Assembly (NCBI GenBank): GCA_949152475.1 | Contig: OX424556.1 | Span: 58,858,451 to 58,922,450, forward strand | Direction of reading: 5' to 3' | Source of the DNA: Terebella lapidaria | Lineage: Eukaryota; Annelida; Polychaeta; Terebellida; Terebellidae | DNA length: 64,000 nt | Shown: positions 52,773-64,000 of the stretch, in pieces | Position numbering within the stretch: position 1 is the first letter of the stretch | Layout of the letters: every line of letters begins with the position of its first letter | Made by a program: the position numbers and the translations under genes | Notes under the pieces: generated by a model | The model's input: the letters and a program-made list of their open reading frames with translations, nothing else | What the model was told of the DNA's origin: nothing | Database searches by the model: none

Positions 52773-55700
52773 AGCGAGACAATCAGAGATTGCTGTCCCT
52801 CGCCCCTTCAGATTTAGTTACTGAAGTTAAAGCTGGAGATCGTTACATTTTCGACCTGGGCGATGATCAGGGACTTTGGTCGTACGATAATTGGCCATAT
52901 ATCAAATGGTCGGGAATTGGCCATAGAAAAATACCAAAATCATGGGAGAAATAATCATAAAATTAGATTTGCGATTTTTTTCTGACCGTATTCTCGACCT
53001 GAATTCTCGATACTTACAGTACCTCCTAAACTTCGCAAGCTCTCTCAGATTTATACTGCGTACTTTATGAGCAATGTTCTATTGAATATCCTCGAAGGTT
53101 TTGGAATTAGTACTACATGTACTTGAAATATTACGAATCGGTGATTTCAGGTCGACCCTCACATTTTTTCGACAATGAACTTAGTGGGCCTTCGGTAAAA
53201 AATCCTTTTTTTCTGCGTTAGCAACATAGTTTCGATGATATTTCAGAAAGTGTCTATTGTGGATCGAAGTGGACAATAATATCGGAACCATATCAGATAC
53301 CATAATAATATCGGAACCACAATCCCGGATACCGACCCACAAATAATCATGGAAACTGGTTCGAATCTGTCTCATTGTGACATGTGTGGTCCGTCACATT
53401 CACGAGAGAACTTCCGCATCCGACACTAGTGGACACGCGATGACCACGAATCCAAAATACCTTGTCCAACTGTGTCAATTAAATAATGGACAAAGCGAAA
53501 CAAATGTATCGAAATTAAAGCACAAAACACATTCAAGGTACTGGTTCCCCATAATTGCATCATTGTGCGTCACATACTAGTACCGGTACATGAAGAACAG
53601 CGGGGGTGGGAACTTAGGGGGTCAACATTTGTTTCGGGTGTTGGTGGGGGTCATCAATTATTTTTTGACATCAGATGCGGGTGGCGTGAGGGTGGAGGGG
53701 GGATGGTGGGCAATGATGATTCACTTCTTGAAATTCCATCAATCAATGAATTCAAAGGCCAGAATAGACTTGGGGGCTTGGTTCACCCTATATTTATATG
53801 GTCCTCGAAAATATTTGTGAATTCATGTGATGTCCACAATGCAATAGTGTAGAGCAGTGTGTGTTGTGGGACGTGTAAAAAGGAGAACTGCATATTCAGA
53901 TGAGAAGCGATCCGAGGAAATCCGAAAGGTCAACACCATTGAGAAGTGCCATGTAGGCTGGCGGTACATGGTGCCAGATGATGATGCCGTGCTGTATAAT
54001 TATGATTAACAAACACTCAATGAGACCGGTATACAGGTGGAAAGTGGAGGAAAAAGTCGTCATATATTATATCTTTCGACTGCTAATTTGTGGTATACAT
54101 GTCGTTGTAATAGCCTGGTGGTAGGTGTTGTGTAGCAGTTGTATGTTTGCCCCTAGCTTACAGGACCCAGCGCCCTATGTTTTCTCTGCGTTATGTCCTT
54201 GGATGTCCCCGGGCTCGCCACGCTTGACCCGGTGCGGTCTAAGATCTTGTGTCAATGATTTATGTCGTGCCTGTTCACTGGAGGCTAGCGAGGCATCATG
54301 ACTGGTGTGGTGTAGGGACAGGCTCCAAGTCCATAGAGGCCTGCGGTCGGAGAAAGACAAGGACACGTCAAGTCATGAACGCGATTGTTCGATTTAACTG
54401 AAGACGTCATGAAAAAGAAATAGACACCGAAGTCACCGACCGTGATAAGAAGATTGCTCTTTTACTCGAGTTAATTCTTGATTTCACATAACGTTCGACG
54501 ACAGTAGTGTGAGATCGTCCCGGCCAGAGTCGAACGCCTTGGTGTTCTACCAAAATGCTGAATTACTGGGAAAAAGAGACGAACGATTGACTTCAGGATT
54601 TCTCCCGGACTTAGAAAGAGTAGATCCATATCTGGAGATATTTATGATGAAGTTTGAAACACTCAATCACCCGGGCATCTGAACAGGACTGGAAATGGAC
54701 AATACCAGTTATTTGAGGTATGTTATGACAATGACACATCATACATCATGCGTTACATACATGATCTGATCTTACCCATAACCACAACTTCCTGATTGAA
54801 GAAAAAGAACATTGACCCAATGCCAATAATGTTTGAGTACGGTATGAATCATTTAAACACCATAAAGGCCCTGTTCTTTGTGCACCAGGCACTATGGGCT
54901 TGCAGAGAGACCCCATGGTGATGTCTTGAACTCGATCACTAGTGACATTATGCCACAATGTATACTCATAATGACATGCGACTGAGGTCAATGATAATTG
55001 ATTCATTACTCAACCCCAGTTCCTTTAGACATCAATGCATTTATATAGTGTGTATGTGTACGGGGTGCATTTACCGTGATAATATATGGATAATAGAAAT
55101 ACACATTTTCGTCTAACTTCTATTTGCAAACTTTCAAATCTCCTGGACAAGAAGTGCTGGACAAAACCCACATTTATCAAGACATGTGGTTGTCGGAATG
55201 AAGTCATCTCGTAGTCTGGGATACTCAGAAAAATCAGCCCTCGGCGAAGTTGCTGTTATTTTATGCACTGGAATGTTTTTGCTGTCATCGAAATGACACA
55301 GCTCGGTGAAGGTAATAGGACCACGAGAATCTTGTCAACCGGAACCAATAAACATATATTTCAGATGTAAAACCCAGAATTGCATAAAACAACCCAGAGA
55401 ATTTTTTATGAACACAAGATCACAACGGTTCTTGACAGAAAAAGAGCCAACAAAAGCAATCCGTCACTACTGTTACTTTGGAGACATTCTTGTCTGTACA
55501 AATATTCCAGGGTTTTTTTTCACAATGGGGCTTTAATGGCCCGCTGCCTTCTGAAGAAGTAGTTAAAACGTGATATTATTGTTGACTTCGTAAATAGTTT
55601 GGTCGTTGATTTTTTTCTCAAAAGGGTACATGGGTTCAGGTTGATTGGATATTTCGTTTAGTATTTGAGATTGATTGGTGCTAGTTTAAAGCTTATGTTA

Positions 55701-56042
55701 CTGTTATATAAGTTACATGACTGTAACAGTGTAACACATGGTGAATGTTCATATGTGAAGTGCACATGAAAATGCATCAAAACGAAACTCACTGATCCCA
55801 CTATGTGGCCCAATCGATACTAGCCTTTACATAAAGGCGAAAAGAGAAGGCGCCAGACGGATTAATGGTATGATTTCAGTCGAAGAATAGTGCTATGGAG
55901 TGCATACCTCTTTCGTCACCTAATGAGATGGTGTTGGAAATTAGCTACGAACTATCGAAGACTAGTTATATAGTCTTCGCAGACCAACAGAAAGGCCTGG
56001 CCACCTTCGTTCACTCAGGAAATCTTGTTTCAAACAACAATG
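52773..56042. other. Intergenic stretch, nothing recognised
   Basis: No exon with homology, no RNA gene and no clear transposon ends. A G-rich stretch occurs at 53595-53710. The phrase GCGATTTTTTTCTGACCG occurs at 52379 and again at 52972, a hint of further diverged repeats. Confidence 0.4.
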
Positions 56043-56614
56043 TATACTCTGATTTTTCTAACTTATTTACAACGGCTTTTGACAATATTTTTGCGATGCT
56101 TGAAGTTATCGTTCTATAACTTGACATACTTCACCTGGGAGTTAAACGGCAATTTTCTGCCAAATTTCAACTTCTTATCGCAAAAATTTTAATAGTTGGC
56201 AATCTATCTCAATGTTAAATCTCAGCCCAAAAAAGGATCTCGAAAATCTGAGCATATTCGAGGAATTGGTCTTGTTTACATCCACCAGGATTCGAAATAT
56301 TCATGTAACTTTGAACCAGAAGATACACTGGGGTGTATTCTACACAAACATGTTGATTTTAAAACATTGCTCCGCTACAAAACCGAGCAAATGCACAAAA
56401 TTGTGTGCGGGCCCAGAAATTAAATAATAGGGCTAAATTTAACATTAGGGTAGATTGCCAACTTTTTCAATTTTCGCGATAGCTGTCTGAAATTTGATAG
56501 AAAATTGCCGTTTGACTCCGAGTTGAAGTATGCCAAGTTATGGAACGATAGCTTTAGCATCACAAAAATATTAGCGAATATCAGTGTAAACGAGTTAGAA
56601 AAATTCGAGTATAG
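56043..56614. mobile_element. Foldback element (family FB), best-preserved copy
   Basis: The left arm (~56043-56232) and right arm (~56425-56614) are inverted copies over about 190 bp. They share TTTTTCTAACT, AACTTGACATACTTCA, AAACGGCAATTTTCT and AAGTTGGCAATCTA-like segments. The ~190-bp centre is unique. No coding frame is seen. Confidence 0.8.
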
Positions 56615-56806
56615 TCACTGCTATATTACTATATACGGAGCTCAGTAAATTTGGGAAAGCAAAATTGGGATTAGGGTGGTAGATTGGTATTTGTTAAATT
56701 CTTAGTTGGCAGATGGGGAATTGACCCTTCGACAACTGAAACAAAATAGACAGTTGTGTCATCCGATATTTCACCCAACGTTTTAAACTTGACTCGAACA
56801 TTTTGA

Positions 56807-57262
56807 CTTTTTAACGGCGGTTCATATAAAGCTAGGAAGCTAGCAATAGATGGTAAACCTAAATTACGAACATATTGTAAATTCAAATCTAATGTATCGT
56901 TAGAAGATTACATCTCTTTTCATATGAGTAAACGCAATAGGTCATTATTAGCTCAATTCAGGTTAGGCATTTCACTACTTCATATTGAAACTGGTCGCTT
57001 CACAAGTGTACCTGCTGATCAAAGAATTTGTAACTTATGCCACTTGAATGAAATTGAAGATGAATTACATTTCTTACTAACTTGTCCCTTGTATGTTTTA
57101 CAACGCACAATATTGTATAATGAGGTTGAACAGTTGACTCCAGATATTAAAAATTATGATGTGTATGGACAATTCAAATTAATTAATCAGAGATGCTCAA
57201 AACACTTATCCATGTATATATGTGCTGCAATGGAATTCAGAAAAAGTAAATTGTTTGTGTGA
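56807..57262 (+). pseudogene. LINE (non-LTR retrotransposon) ORF2 C-terminal relic
   Basis: The frame is open for 151 codons between a TGA at 56804 and the stop at 57260. The order KPKLRTYCKFK, LLAQFRLGISLLHIETGRF, CNLCHLNEIEDELHFLLTCPLY matches the C-terminal zinc-finger end that follows reverse transcriptase in many invertebrate LINEs. The polymerase and endonuclease parts are absent, consistent with 5' truncation on insertion. AATAAA at 57401 may be the element's own 3' signal. Confidence 0.7.
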
Positions 57263-58331
57263 ATGGAACTCAGGTTTACAATGTTGTGTCACGATTATTT
57301 GTTTTTTTCATTTGTAGTGACTAATAAGCCCTATGTGGCTGGAGGCATTTGTTCATTTTATGTTACTGTTATCTGAATCTTGTTATATGCTTTGGTCACT
57401 ATAATAAACGATTAAAATGCAAAATATAAACCTCAAGCCCATGGAATGAGGTTCCCTGCTGTGAAATGGTGTATGAACAGAGTTAGTTCTAGTACAATAC
57501 AGGTACAAGTCACCATGTTGTATTCCTATAGGCGTGACTATACAAACACACCAGGGTCTGACAATGGTGCAGGCATGGCCAAGAACCTCTTCAGGGCTCC
57601 AGCTTCGGGGTCAATGTGCTTGCTTTTTTCTAATATTGACGCCACGTCTTCAGCCATGAATTTGAAATGAAGTTACCGTCTTTATACCTATTGTCCAACT
57701 CGCATATTGCCTAACCAAACAAGCACGGGGTAGTTAAACCCTTCGCATACAAATTACCAAAAACCCATCCAATGAAATATCAGACAAAATTAAGAATGAA
57801 TAATGCAATCGTAAATGAATTGGACCGTTGGACCGTAATTGGAGCGAACAAATTGGATTGTTGCCATTATATTCTGAATCAAAATACTGAGGTCAACATC
57901 GACAAAATAAATTCACTCCAGCTATCTCTACACTGCTTCTTGAACCATGTATTAATGAAAATTCAACTGTCTGAGGACTTTAAATTCAACAAGTTTTCTT
58001 TTTTCAAATTTGAATTCAGGTTACCGATTCATGGGCCAACACTTATGCCGTTGGTGTGGGCTAAAAGTTATCTATAGATTGACGTTGTGATTCGCAAAAT
58101 TATTCGAGTAACAAGATTGTATTATGATTTTGTAAGTTCTTCTGGAAATTATGAATTAGCAAAACGCCATAATTACCTCAGCTTGATTTTCACTCATAAG
58201 TTCGACTGTTACTCTGATAAAACATTTTACTGACAGACAGTGTATCAAACTCTTCAATCCACCCCTTCTCGGGTTGCTTTATGTGTCATAGCACTGTGAC
58301 GTACACGGGACTGTTTGTTTGTTTCCCCCAG
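57263..58331. other. Noncoding stretch, nothing recognised
   Basis: AT-rich. It ends in the pyrimidine tract and acceptor TTTGTTTCCCCCAG of the next gene. The first exon of that gene, with its ATG, was not found here. Confidence 0.4.
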
Positions 58332-58512
58332 GCTGTGGGTGCTGCTGGAGCTGTCCGTATTTTCCCTGGCCTGTGTGTTCCCGGACCCACTCCCTGTCGT
58401 CCCGGTATGGCAGACCCAGGTCAGACAGGCCGGTAACCACGTCGGCAGTGTTGTTACCTTCTCCGGGGCCACGATGGTCGAGAGCACCTTCCACCCCCTC
58501 GGAGTCCGCCAT
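58332..58512 (+). CDS. Orphan Cys-rich protein, exon with signal-like segment
   Basis: It starts at acceptor TTTCCCCCAG in phase 2 and ends at donor CAT|GTAAGT in phase 0. The translation opens with LWVLLELSVFSLACVFPD, a signal-peptide-like hydrophobic run followed by a Cys, so the initiator Met lies in an upstream exon only a few codons earlier. It continues with VWQTQVRQAGNHVGSVVTFS and joins in frame to the exon at 58714. Confidence 0.7.
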
Positions 58513-60570
58513 GTAAGTATCAAAGTCTCTCCACACCTCCAGCGGCACACCAACGGCTTCTCAACGGCACATATATTTTATCTGAAAGACTTTCCAATTT
58601 GTTATCAGTTCTCCCAGATAATTCCGCTATTTGACAAAATAATCATGTATTAAATTTGGGGAGTTGTATTGAAGACTCGTCACTGAATCCTGAATGTTTA
58701 AATTCTTCCACAGGTGACGAGAGACTGCATACAAGTCTTTGAGAGCAATAAGTTCTTGTTCCGAGGAGTATCATCGACGGAAGACGCCAGTATGGAGGTG
58801 TACCAGTGTGTACAGCTCACTCCAGTCAGTACTAACGTGGTGCTACTAAGGAGTTCCGCTGTGGTGACGAGCATCAATCAGTCGGACACTCTCTGTCTGG
58901 ACGACAACCTGACAACCAGCGCGTGGCCGCTCACGTCCAGTACCATAGCTCCAATCTCACACACATTACAAGCCAACCTGCACAGAACTTGTGGCATGCA
59001 GGGAGGCTTCGACTTCAGGCTCTTCGTGAACGAGCACAATTTGGAGCTGTGTAGCGAGCATTGGCTCAAGTCCAGATTGGAGGTGGACTGTGAGGATGAT
59101 AGTGCTATTACTATAGACTTCCGGACGTTCTACTGCCAGGGATCTCTGGATATGTCAGTCGTACAGAGGCTGGAATGTCTCGGGAGCTGGACTCAGGATA
59201 ACTACACCTTTTCTGTCGTCAGCAACAATGGTGGTGTGTGGCCCAAAGTCTGGCTACTCCGCTTTCCAGAAGTCATTCCTGCCGAGACTTTCGACATTGT
59301 CATATCACCAACAGTGCAAGCTATCACTAGTCCTGATTTTGCCGAGGTGAGAAATCACTTCAAATTCCTTGCGATTCAATCGGATTACCCCACCACGTGT
59401 GAAGATGAAGCCTACAACTGTGATATATGTGATATTGAACGAGGGACGATAGACTACTGTCACAAGTCGTGTACAGTCTGTGACAGTGACCCGCAAGAGA
59501 AGACGTTCAATGTTTCAGTACAAGGAGACTGGAAAGAAATTGGTGCTTATGGAACACAGTATATAACCGTTTCCAACTCGATGATATATGCGGATGGATT
59601 CCAGCCGTTGATGAACTTGGACCTTCCAGGCAGCCAGGCCACTGGACACCGGCACGCACTGGTCAGCTTGTACAAGAACGGCTGTAAGCCTAGGTACCTC
59701 TGTGTCGAGATCGTACCGCACGGGGAGGTACTGGAGTACCGTCAGGGCAACATGCTCAAGTGGCCCCATAGACGACGTCTGACAGCACAGGACGTGTGTG
59801 CCAACACTAGTTTCTCAGACCAGGATAGTCAAACAGATACGCCATTCAGATTGCTTGTTCGGTCGATTTCACAGTCTCGCGAGATGGAGTCGGTCCACTG
59901 TGGAATTCACGGATATTTTCCATTTGTACTCAAAGAGAACAACAGCGTAGATTGTGTCGGGTCTCTTCATGCATGTGACTCCAGGGATACATTCACTGTC
60001 GATGTCTCGGCAGATTGTTCGACACGAAGACGGGTAACCTACCAATGCATCGGAACCTTCCAGAGAGGAGCAACAAAAGTCCTCGTCACACAAACGGAAC
60101 ACGACCCGGACAAGATTGATTGCTGGATATTCAATCTGTTTCCGGAAGATTCAGGAATCACTGTGTACAAATTTTACCCTTCAGACTGCAATGACAGAAC
60201 TATGTTCCAGTCCAAGTATTTGAACGGTACAGCTCACCAGCTGGAGCTATTCATGCTTGAGGTTTTCCAACTCAACACCGAGGCGTCATGTTTTCCAGAA
60301 ACCACCCAACCTCAGAGCACACCGCCAGTGACGACACTACCATTCACAGAGACCTCCCCAGAGACCACCAGCACACGGATTACTGGCACGCAACCAGGGC
60401 CGACAGACCCCTCTGGACTGTCGAGTGACGGGGAGAACGTTCTCACTACGCTGTCTCAACAGATGCCCGAGGTGGGCCGCGTCAGCTCCGCCTTCAGTAC
60501 ACGGCCAGGGCTACTACCTGCAGCATCCCTCACACTCACTATGTTATGGCTCACAGGGATATACCACTGA
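58332..60570 (+). CDS. Uncharacterised secreted or GPI-anchored Cys-rich protein (3' part)
   Basis: Two exons (58332-58512 and 58714-60570) join in phase; the large one encodes 618 residues and the stop TGA. With Val at 58714 as residue 1, the protein has a Cys-rich module at 93-145 (CGMQGGFDFRLF..), a tight Cys cluster at 229-256, a segment 280-365 with YKNGCKPRYLCVEI, a second copy of the first module at 396-455 (CGIHGYFPFVLK..), a Thr/Ser/Pro-rich mucin-like stretch at ~528-575 and a hydrophobic C-terminus (LLPAASLTLTMLWL) like a GPI signal. N-glycosylation motifs occur at 55, 65, 163, 266, 364 and 504. It may belong to the invertebrate family covered by Pfam DUF7042-7045, but this is recall without a search. 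Function is unknown. Confidence 0.75.
58714..60570 (+). CDS. Orphan Cys-rich protein, terminal exon
   Basis: The acceptor is TTCTTCCACAG. A single 1857-nt exon is open from the acceptor to the TGA at 60568-60570. The first codon is GTG (Val), not a start. Codon use is GC-richer than the flanks, which supports real coding. Confidence 0.88.
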   Translation: MTRDCIQVFESNKFLFRGVSSTEDASMEVYQCVQLTPVSTNVVLLRSSAVVTSINQSDTLCLDDNLTTSAWPLTSSTIAPISHTLQANLHRTCGMQGGFDFRLFVNEHNLELCSEHWLKSRLEVDCEDDSAITIDFRTFYCQGSLDMSVVQRLECLGSWTQDNYTFSVVSNNGGVWPKVWLLRFPEVIPAETFDIVISPTVQAITSPDFAEVRNHFKFLAIQSDYPTTCEDEAYNCDICDIERGTIDYCHKSCTVCDSDPQEKTFNVSVQGDWKEIGAYGTQYITVSNSMIYADGFQPLMNLDLPGSQATGHRHALVSLYKNGCKPRYLCVEIVPHGEVLEYRQGNMLKWPHRRRLTAQDVCANTSFSDQDSQTDTPFRLLVRSISQSREMESVHCGIHGYFPFVLKENNSVDCVGSLHACDSRDTFTVDVSADCSTRRRVTYQCIGTFQRGATKVLVTQTEHDPDKIDCWIFNLFPEDSGITVYKFYPSDCNDRTMFQSKYLNGTAHQLELFMLEVFQLNTEASCFPETTQPQSTPPVTTLPFTETSPETTSTRITGTQPGPTDPSGLSSDGENVLTTLSQQMPEVGRVSSAFSTRPGLLPAASLTLTMLWLTGIYH

Positions 60571-60644
60571 TACTAGTAGTAATCTGTACATTTCACTCCC
60601 ATAATCGCAATGTGACTAATAATTTTATGAACAAAGTATACATA

Positions 60645-60650
60645 AATAAA
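60645..60650 (+). terminator. Candidate polyadenylation signal of the orphan gene
   Basis: AATAAA 75 bases after the stop, followed by a T-rich tract (60669-60682). It would give a short 3' UTR. Confidence 0.6.
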
Positions 60651-62396
60651 TTTGATTACACTATATACTTTTTTTCTTTAGTTTTGATACAGTATTATGA
60701 TAGGTGCGAGGTTGTGAGGTTGCAAAAACCCCACTTCTGTTGACACTTGGCTAAACATTTTGCTGTATGAACCCTTACGTGGAGTTCAAGATGATTGTGA
60801 GGAACACAAACTGAATGAGGCAGATCCCTTTCTAAGTTTCCATGTAAAAGAGACCGTGTATAATTCTGAGTAACATCAGATTTCTAAGAGTGTGCAGATG
60901 GCTCTGGTGGTAAGATTGTGGCACATATTCTGGTGTGCAAAGCGTGGGAACAACATATTGTATCACCATACTCCATGGGCCTATTCCATACCATGTCATG
61001 CTTGAAGTTGGATGTCCTGTGCTCCGCTGTGTCCAGTACGAGGCTACTACACTAAACTCGAACGTTTCCACATTGAGTTATAGGAATTGAACTGTATCTA
61101 CTATTTTTAACATTGCACAGGAACTGTTTCGTGTTGAATTTTACCGATTAGGCCTATCACATGTAGACCTATAGGCCTATATTGAATACAGTGTTGTGCA
61201 TTAAGCAGTTGTGAGTCCACGGTTCTATTGTTCTTTGCAGTAGATTATTTTTCAGAATCTACTGGGAGATGGTTCCCAGTAGAATATTGCAGTAGATTAT
61301 TCTTTCCAATAAACTACTGCAATAAAATCTACTGCGTGTAAAAACAACAACCGCCAGTGTACAAACTGCATCTGCTCAAACAAGACGCGTTTGTTTGCGT
61401 ACTAGCAAGTCGTTTTCATCATTGCCGAAACCTAATTCGTTTGATGCCATGGAACCTTGGTCGAGGCCAATATAATGTAGATGAGAAGGTGAACAATAAA
61501 TGTGGTGTTACTGTTGAGTCCCAATTCTAAATTCACCAAGGCACTGAAAGGTGGTAGCACAAGCAGTGGGCATGGTCGTGAATCTAAAACCCTATTTGTG
61601 TTCATGATTCATTCATAATCCGGGATTGATATATATTCATCATTATCATGCAAACCATCCAGCAAAATTTGGTAAATACCGTGTTGTACATCGTTGAAAA
61701 TTACGAGAACAGCAAGTGGACATGTACTTCTATCCTCATGATGTAATAATGGTGACAAAGTTCGTCACAAATTCAGACAGTGTCGCCCTCTGTTTCCTAA
61801 CACTGTTGAAGTGTGACGGTATAGTTGTGCACGCAGATTACTACTCGCAGGTGCATATGAGTCGAGGGGGAACCGAGAACTAAGTCGGATAATCGGTTCA
61901 GTGTCGCATCTCTGGAATATAATAGACTCGCCTTCGGCTCGTCGATTATTTTCCAGAGTCGCTCCACTTCACCGATTATCCTATACAAAATATCCGATGT
62001 GCTAGCCTAGCTTGTTGGCGGCTTCACGCAGAAAACCAGGAACGCATTTTGCCACTGAGTAGTACCACCAGTTTTCTCGCCTGCACGGCCCATGTACCGT
62101 ACACTGCTCCTTAATACTACTCTTTCACTGAAAACATACCATTTAATCCGTCTCGCACCTTTTTAATCCTTATTGAAAATAGAGGACGGCGCAGGATAGG
62201 ATACTTGGGCCAAATGGACTATAGGCCTAGATTCCTTACTTGGTTTGATGCAGTGTAGGCTGTAGGCGACGGCTTGCACAACTGAATGTGTGCTCGGCGT
62301 TCTGTAAACAAAACGTACGAAGCCTTACCCAAAACATGCTTACTGACTGACCGACATCGAAAGACACGACAGCTCGGTGTCATAGGCAGGTAGGAC
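60651..62396. other. Intergenic, short inverted motifs near 61.3 kb
   Basis: No gene was recognised. Between 61238 and 61332 the words GCAGTAGATT and AATCTACTG recur several times in both orientations, forming small palindromes. Confidence 0.45.
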
Positions 62397-62397
62397 T

Positions 62398-62416
62398 TCT
62401 TCTTCTTCTTCTTCTT
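62398..62416 (+). repeat. (CTT)n microsatellite
   Basis: About six perfect trinucleotide units just outside a foldback element. Confidence 0.9.
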
Positions 62417-62429
62417 CCGTGTAAAGTCG

Positions 62430-62985
62430 AGTTAAACACAAAACCTCATATAATTTTTGGCCATAACTTCCTTTGGGTTGGTCGGATCAATTTGAAATTT
62501 TGTTTGTTTCCATTTGGCATGAAACCATATTTTTTCACCAAATTTCAGATTTCTATTTTGAAATTGAAAAAGTTGGCAATCTACTCCAATGTTAAATTTC
62601 ACTCAAAACATGAATTTTGCGAGTCTGAGCAGAATTTAGCATGTTGTTCGATGTTCGTATTGCACAGTTCTTTGTAAGAATGATATTTTATTAGAATACA
62701 CCTGTATGAGTCTCCAACTCAAAAACTTTCCTCATATTACATTTCTTAGCGGAATGAAGATCATGAAATCCCCAAATTTGCTTGAAGTCCTGTTATCCGA
62801 TTTGGGTCCACTATTTAACATTGAGCTAGATTGCCAACTTTCTCAGTTTTCAAGATAGAAGTCTGAAAATTGGAGAAAAAATATGGTTTGGTGCCAAATG
62901 GAAACATATAAAATTTCAAATTGATCCGACCATTCTGAACGGAGTTATGGCCAAAAATCATATGAGGTTTTGTGTTGAATTTAAG
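62430..62985. mobile_element. Foldback element (family FB-like), ~0.55 kb
   Basis: The left arm begins AACACAAAACCTCATATAAT and includes TGGTCGGATCAATTTGAAAT..TTTCCATTTGGCA and AAGTTGGCAATCTACTCCAATG. The right arm is its inverted copy, ending ATATGAGGTTTTGTGTT near 62975. Arms are about 150-170 bp. Part of the arm (AAGTTGGCAATCTA, GTTAAATTT) is shared with the copies at 42.6 and 56.0 kb. Confidence 0.8.
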
Positions 62986-63565
62986 TATAGATGCTGAATT
63001 CTAATACTAGTAACAGTGTAGGACTACTTGCACCCTAAACATTTAAACGCGCGTTGATACCATTTTAGAAGAGTTGATCTGTTCCACTCATTATACTAGT
63101 AACTCTAACGGAGAGAGGATAATTTAGCACAATGAAACGTTGTGCATTGCCTCCCATTGAATGAGCAAACCGCGCGAGATTTGAATAAAGTTCACGAGAT
63201 TGTCTTATTATATGAGGTCAATTGTCATCTGAAAAACATGTCATTTGGTCCAAGATGCATAAAGGTATGAATTTCAAACCATAGTATCAAAATATAAAGG
63301 CGAATACTGAAAACAATAACCATTTCCCTTCATTCATAAACTAGATGTCACTTGTCAACTGAAAACATGACGCGGCCCTGCACAGTGCTATCCGGAACCG
63401 GGTAAACACTATACCAAAACAAAGCTGAAGGTTTGACACACACGAGCAAAAGTCAGCGTTCTCCAACAAAAGTCAGAAGACTTTCAAATTGACACCAATG
63501 CAAACGAAGCTGAATAGCTCATGGGGATGTCCAGCCATCTTGGAAACTACTTTTGAGGTCATAAC

Positions 63566-63593
63566 TCAAATCAAATCAAATCAAATCAAATCA
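63566..63593 (+). repeat. (TCAAA)n microsatellite
   Basis: Five to six pentanucleotide units. Confidence 0.9.
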
Positions 63594-63663
63594 ACACTTT
63601 GATTGTAAAGGCCTAACTCCACATCAAGTAGTGTCGACACTACTGCATATGCGTGTATGTATG

Positions 63664-63765
63664 AAATTTCATGATGGGGCTAAAATTAACCTCGTAGATT
63701 GCCAGTTTTTGGAAATTTATCAGAGAGATGTGAACATTGCCGTTTAATATCGAGATGCAAGTTCC
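63664..63765. mobile_element. Single arm of a family FB foldback
   Basis: GATGGGGCTAAAATTAAC, TAGATTGCCAGTTTTTGGA and GCCGTTTAATATCGAG follow the order of the right arm at 56430-56540. No partner arm is visible before the window ends at 64000. Confidence 0.45.
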
Positions 63766-64000
63766 TATCTGACTGTAGGCTGCGACGAGTAGTATAGTAG
63801 AGGCCACAGGATTCTGCCAGGTGGCGCTACAGCATTTGCTAAGGGGAGCTTCATCGTCAGAACGTGATCCTCGTATTCACTAGGGAGCTACAGAGTCATA
63901 AAGTGTTTCAATTTCTCCACGAATCTGATATTATGAGCCGAAGGATGCAATTCATAAGTCTTTGGTAGGCGTTAAGCAATTCTTTCCTTTCGTTTTTTGC

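Larger units (their letters stand above)
62986..64000. other. Intergenic end of window
   Basis: Apart from the pentanucleotide repeat and the lone foldback arm, I see no gene, RNA or other structured feature. Confidence 0.4.

Noticed and set aside
58254..58553. Two overlapping minus-strand frames opposite the orphan gene's first visible exon
   Set aside because: Antisense shadows of an exon with consensus splice sites and continuous reading into 58714.
1..64000. CRISPR array, bacterial operons, tRNA or rRNA genes
   Set aside because: The sequence is eukaryotic; regular repeats are microsatellites or transposon arrays, and no complete tRNA or rRNA was recognised by eye. A covariance-model scan would settle small RNAs.

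Overview
The window is nuclear DNA of a eukaryote, almost certainly a marine lophotrochozoan invertebrate. A mollusc is my best guess at low-to-moderate confidence. The evidence is a multi-exon FAT-type giant cadherin with GT-AG introns, a full-length Ty3/gypsy element, many small TIR and foldback elements, and the frequent ACATGTA and AAGGTCA words I associate with mollusc genomes.

Layout. (1) 1-7918: a young, near-complete Ty3/gypsy LTR retrotransposon on the + strand. Its 5' LTR is cut by the window edge. It carries gag, then pol in the same frame behind a single UAG, a 484-bp tandem duplication at the 3' end of pol, and a 3' LTR. (2) 7919-18851: about 10.9 kb with no supportable coding exon, probably intron or 5' sequence of the next gene. 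It holds a Tc1-like MITE (11.7 kb) and a 1.5-kb TIR element built of ~134-bp tandem units (14.3-15.8 kb). (3) 18852-46519: the 3' three quarters of a FAT1/2/3-type atypical cadherin gene. I resolve 29 coding exons whose splice phases all agree. They total 10,422 nt (3,473 codons plus stop) and encode 23 complete cadherin repeats plus the end of another, a conserved membrane-proximal region with a polybasic cleavage-like site, EGF, laminin-G, four EGFs, a transmembrane segment and a FAT-type cytoplasmic tail. The tail region also has a probable GC-AG intron with an alternative early stop, and two in-phase candidate cassette microexons (12 and 30 nt). (4) 46520-~48940: 3' UTR with two candidate polyadenylation signals. 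(5) 49.1-57.4 kb: a repeat-rich intergenic stretch with nested TTAA-flanked MITEs, copies of the 14.3-kb and 44.0-kb element families, foldback elements and the tail of a LINE. (6) 58332-60570: the last two exons of an uncharacterised cysteine-rich, probably secreted or GPI-anchored protein. (7) 60571-64000: 3' flank with one more foldback element and microsatellites.

The two host genes show no obvious functional link. FAT-like proteins act in planar polarity, epithelial migration and actin control. The second protein is an orphan extracellular protein. The 5' exons of both genes were not found; those of the FAT gene should lie upstream of this window.
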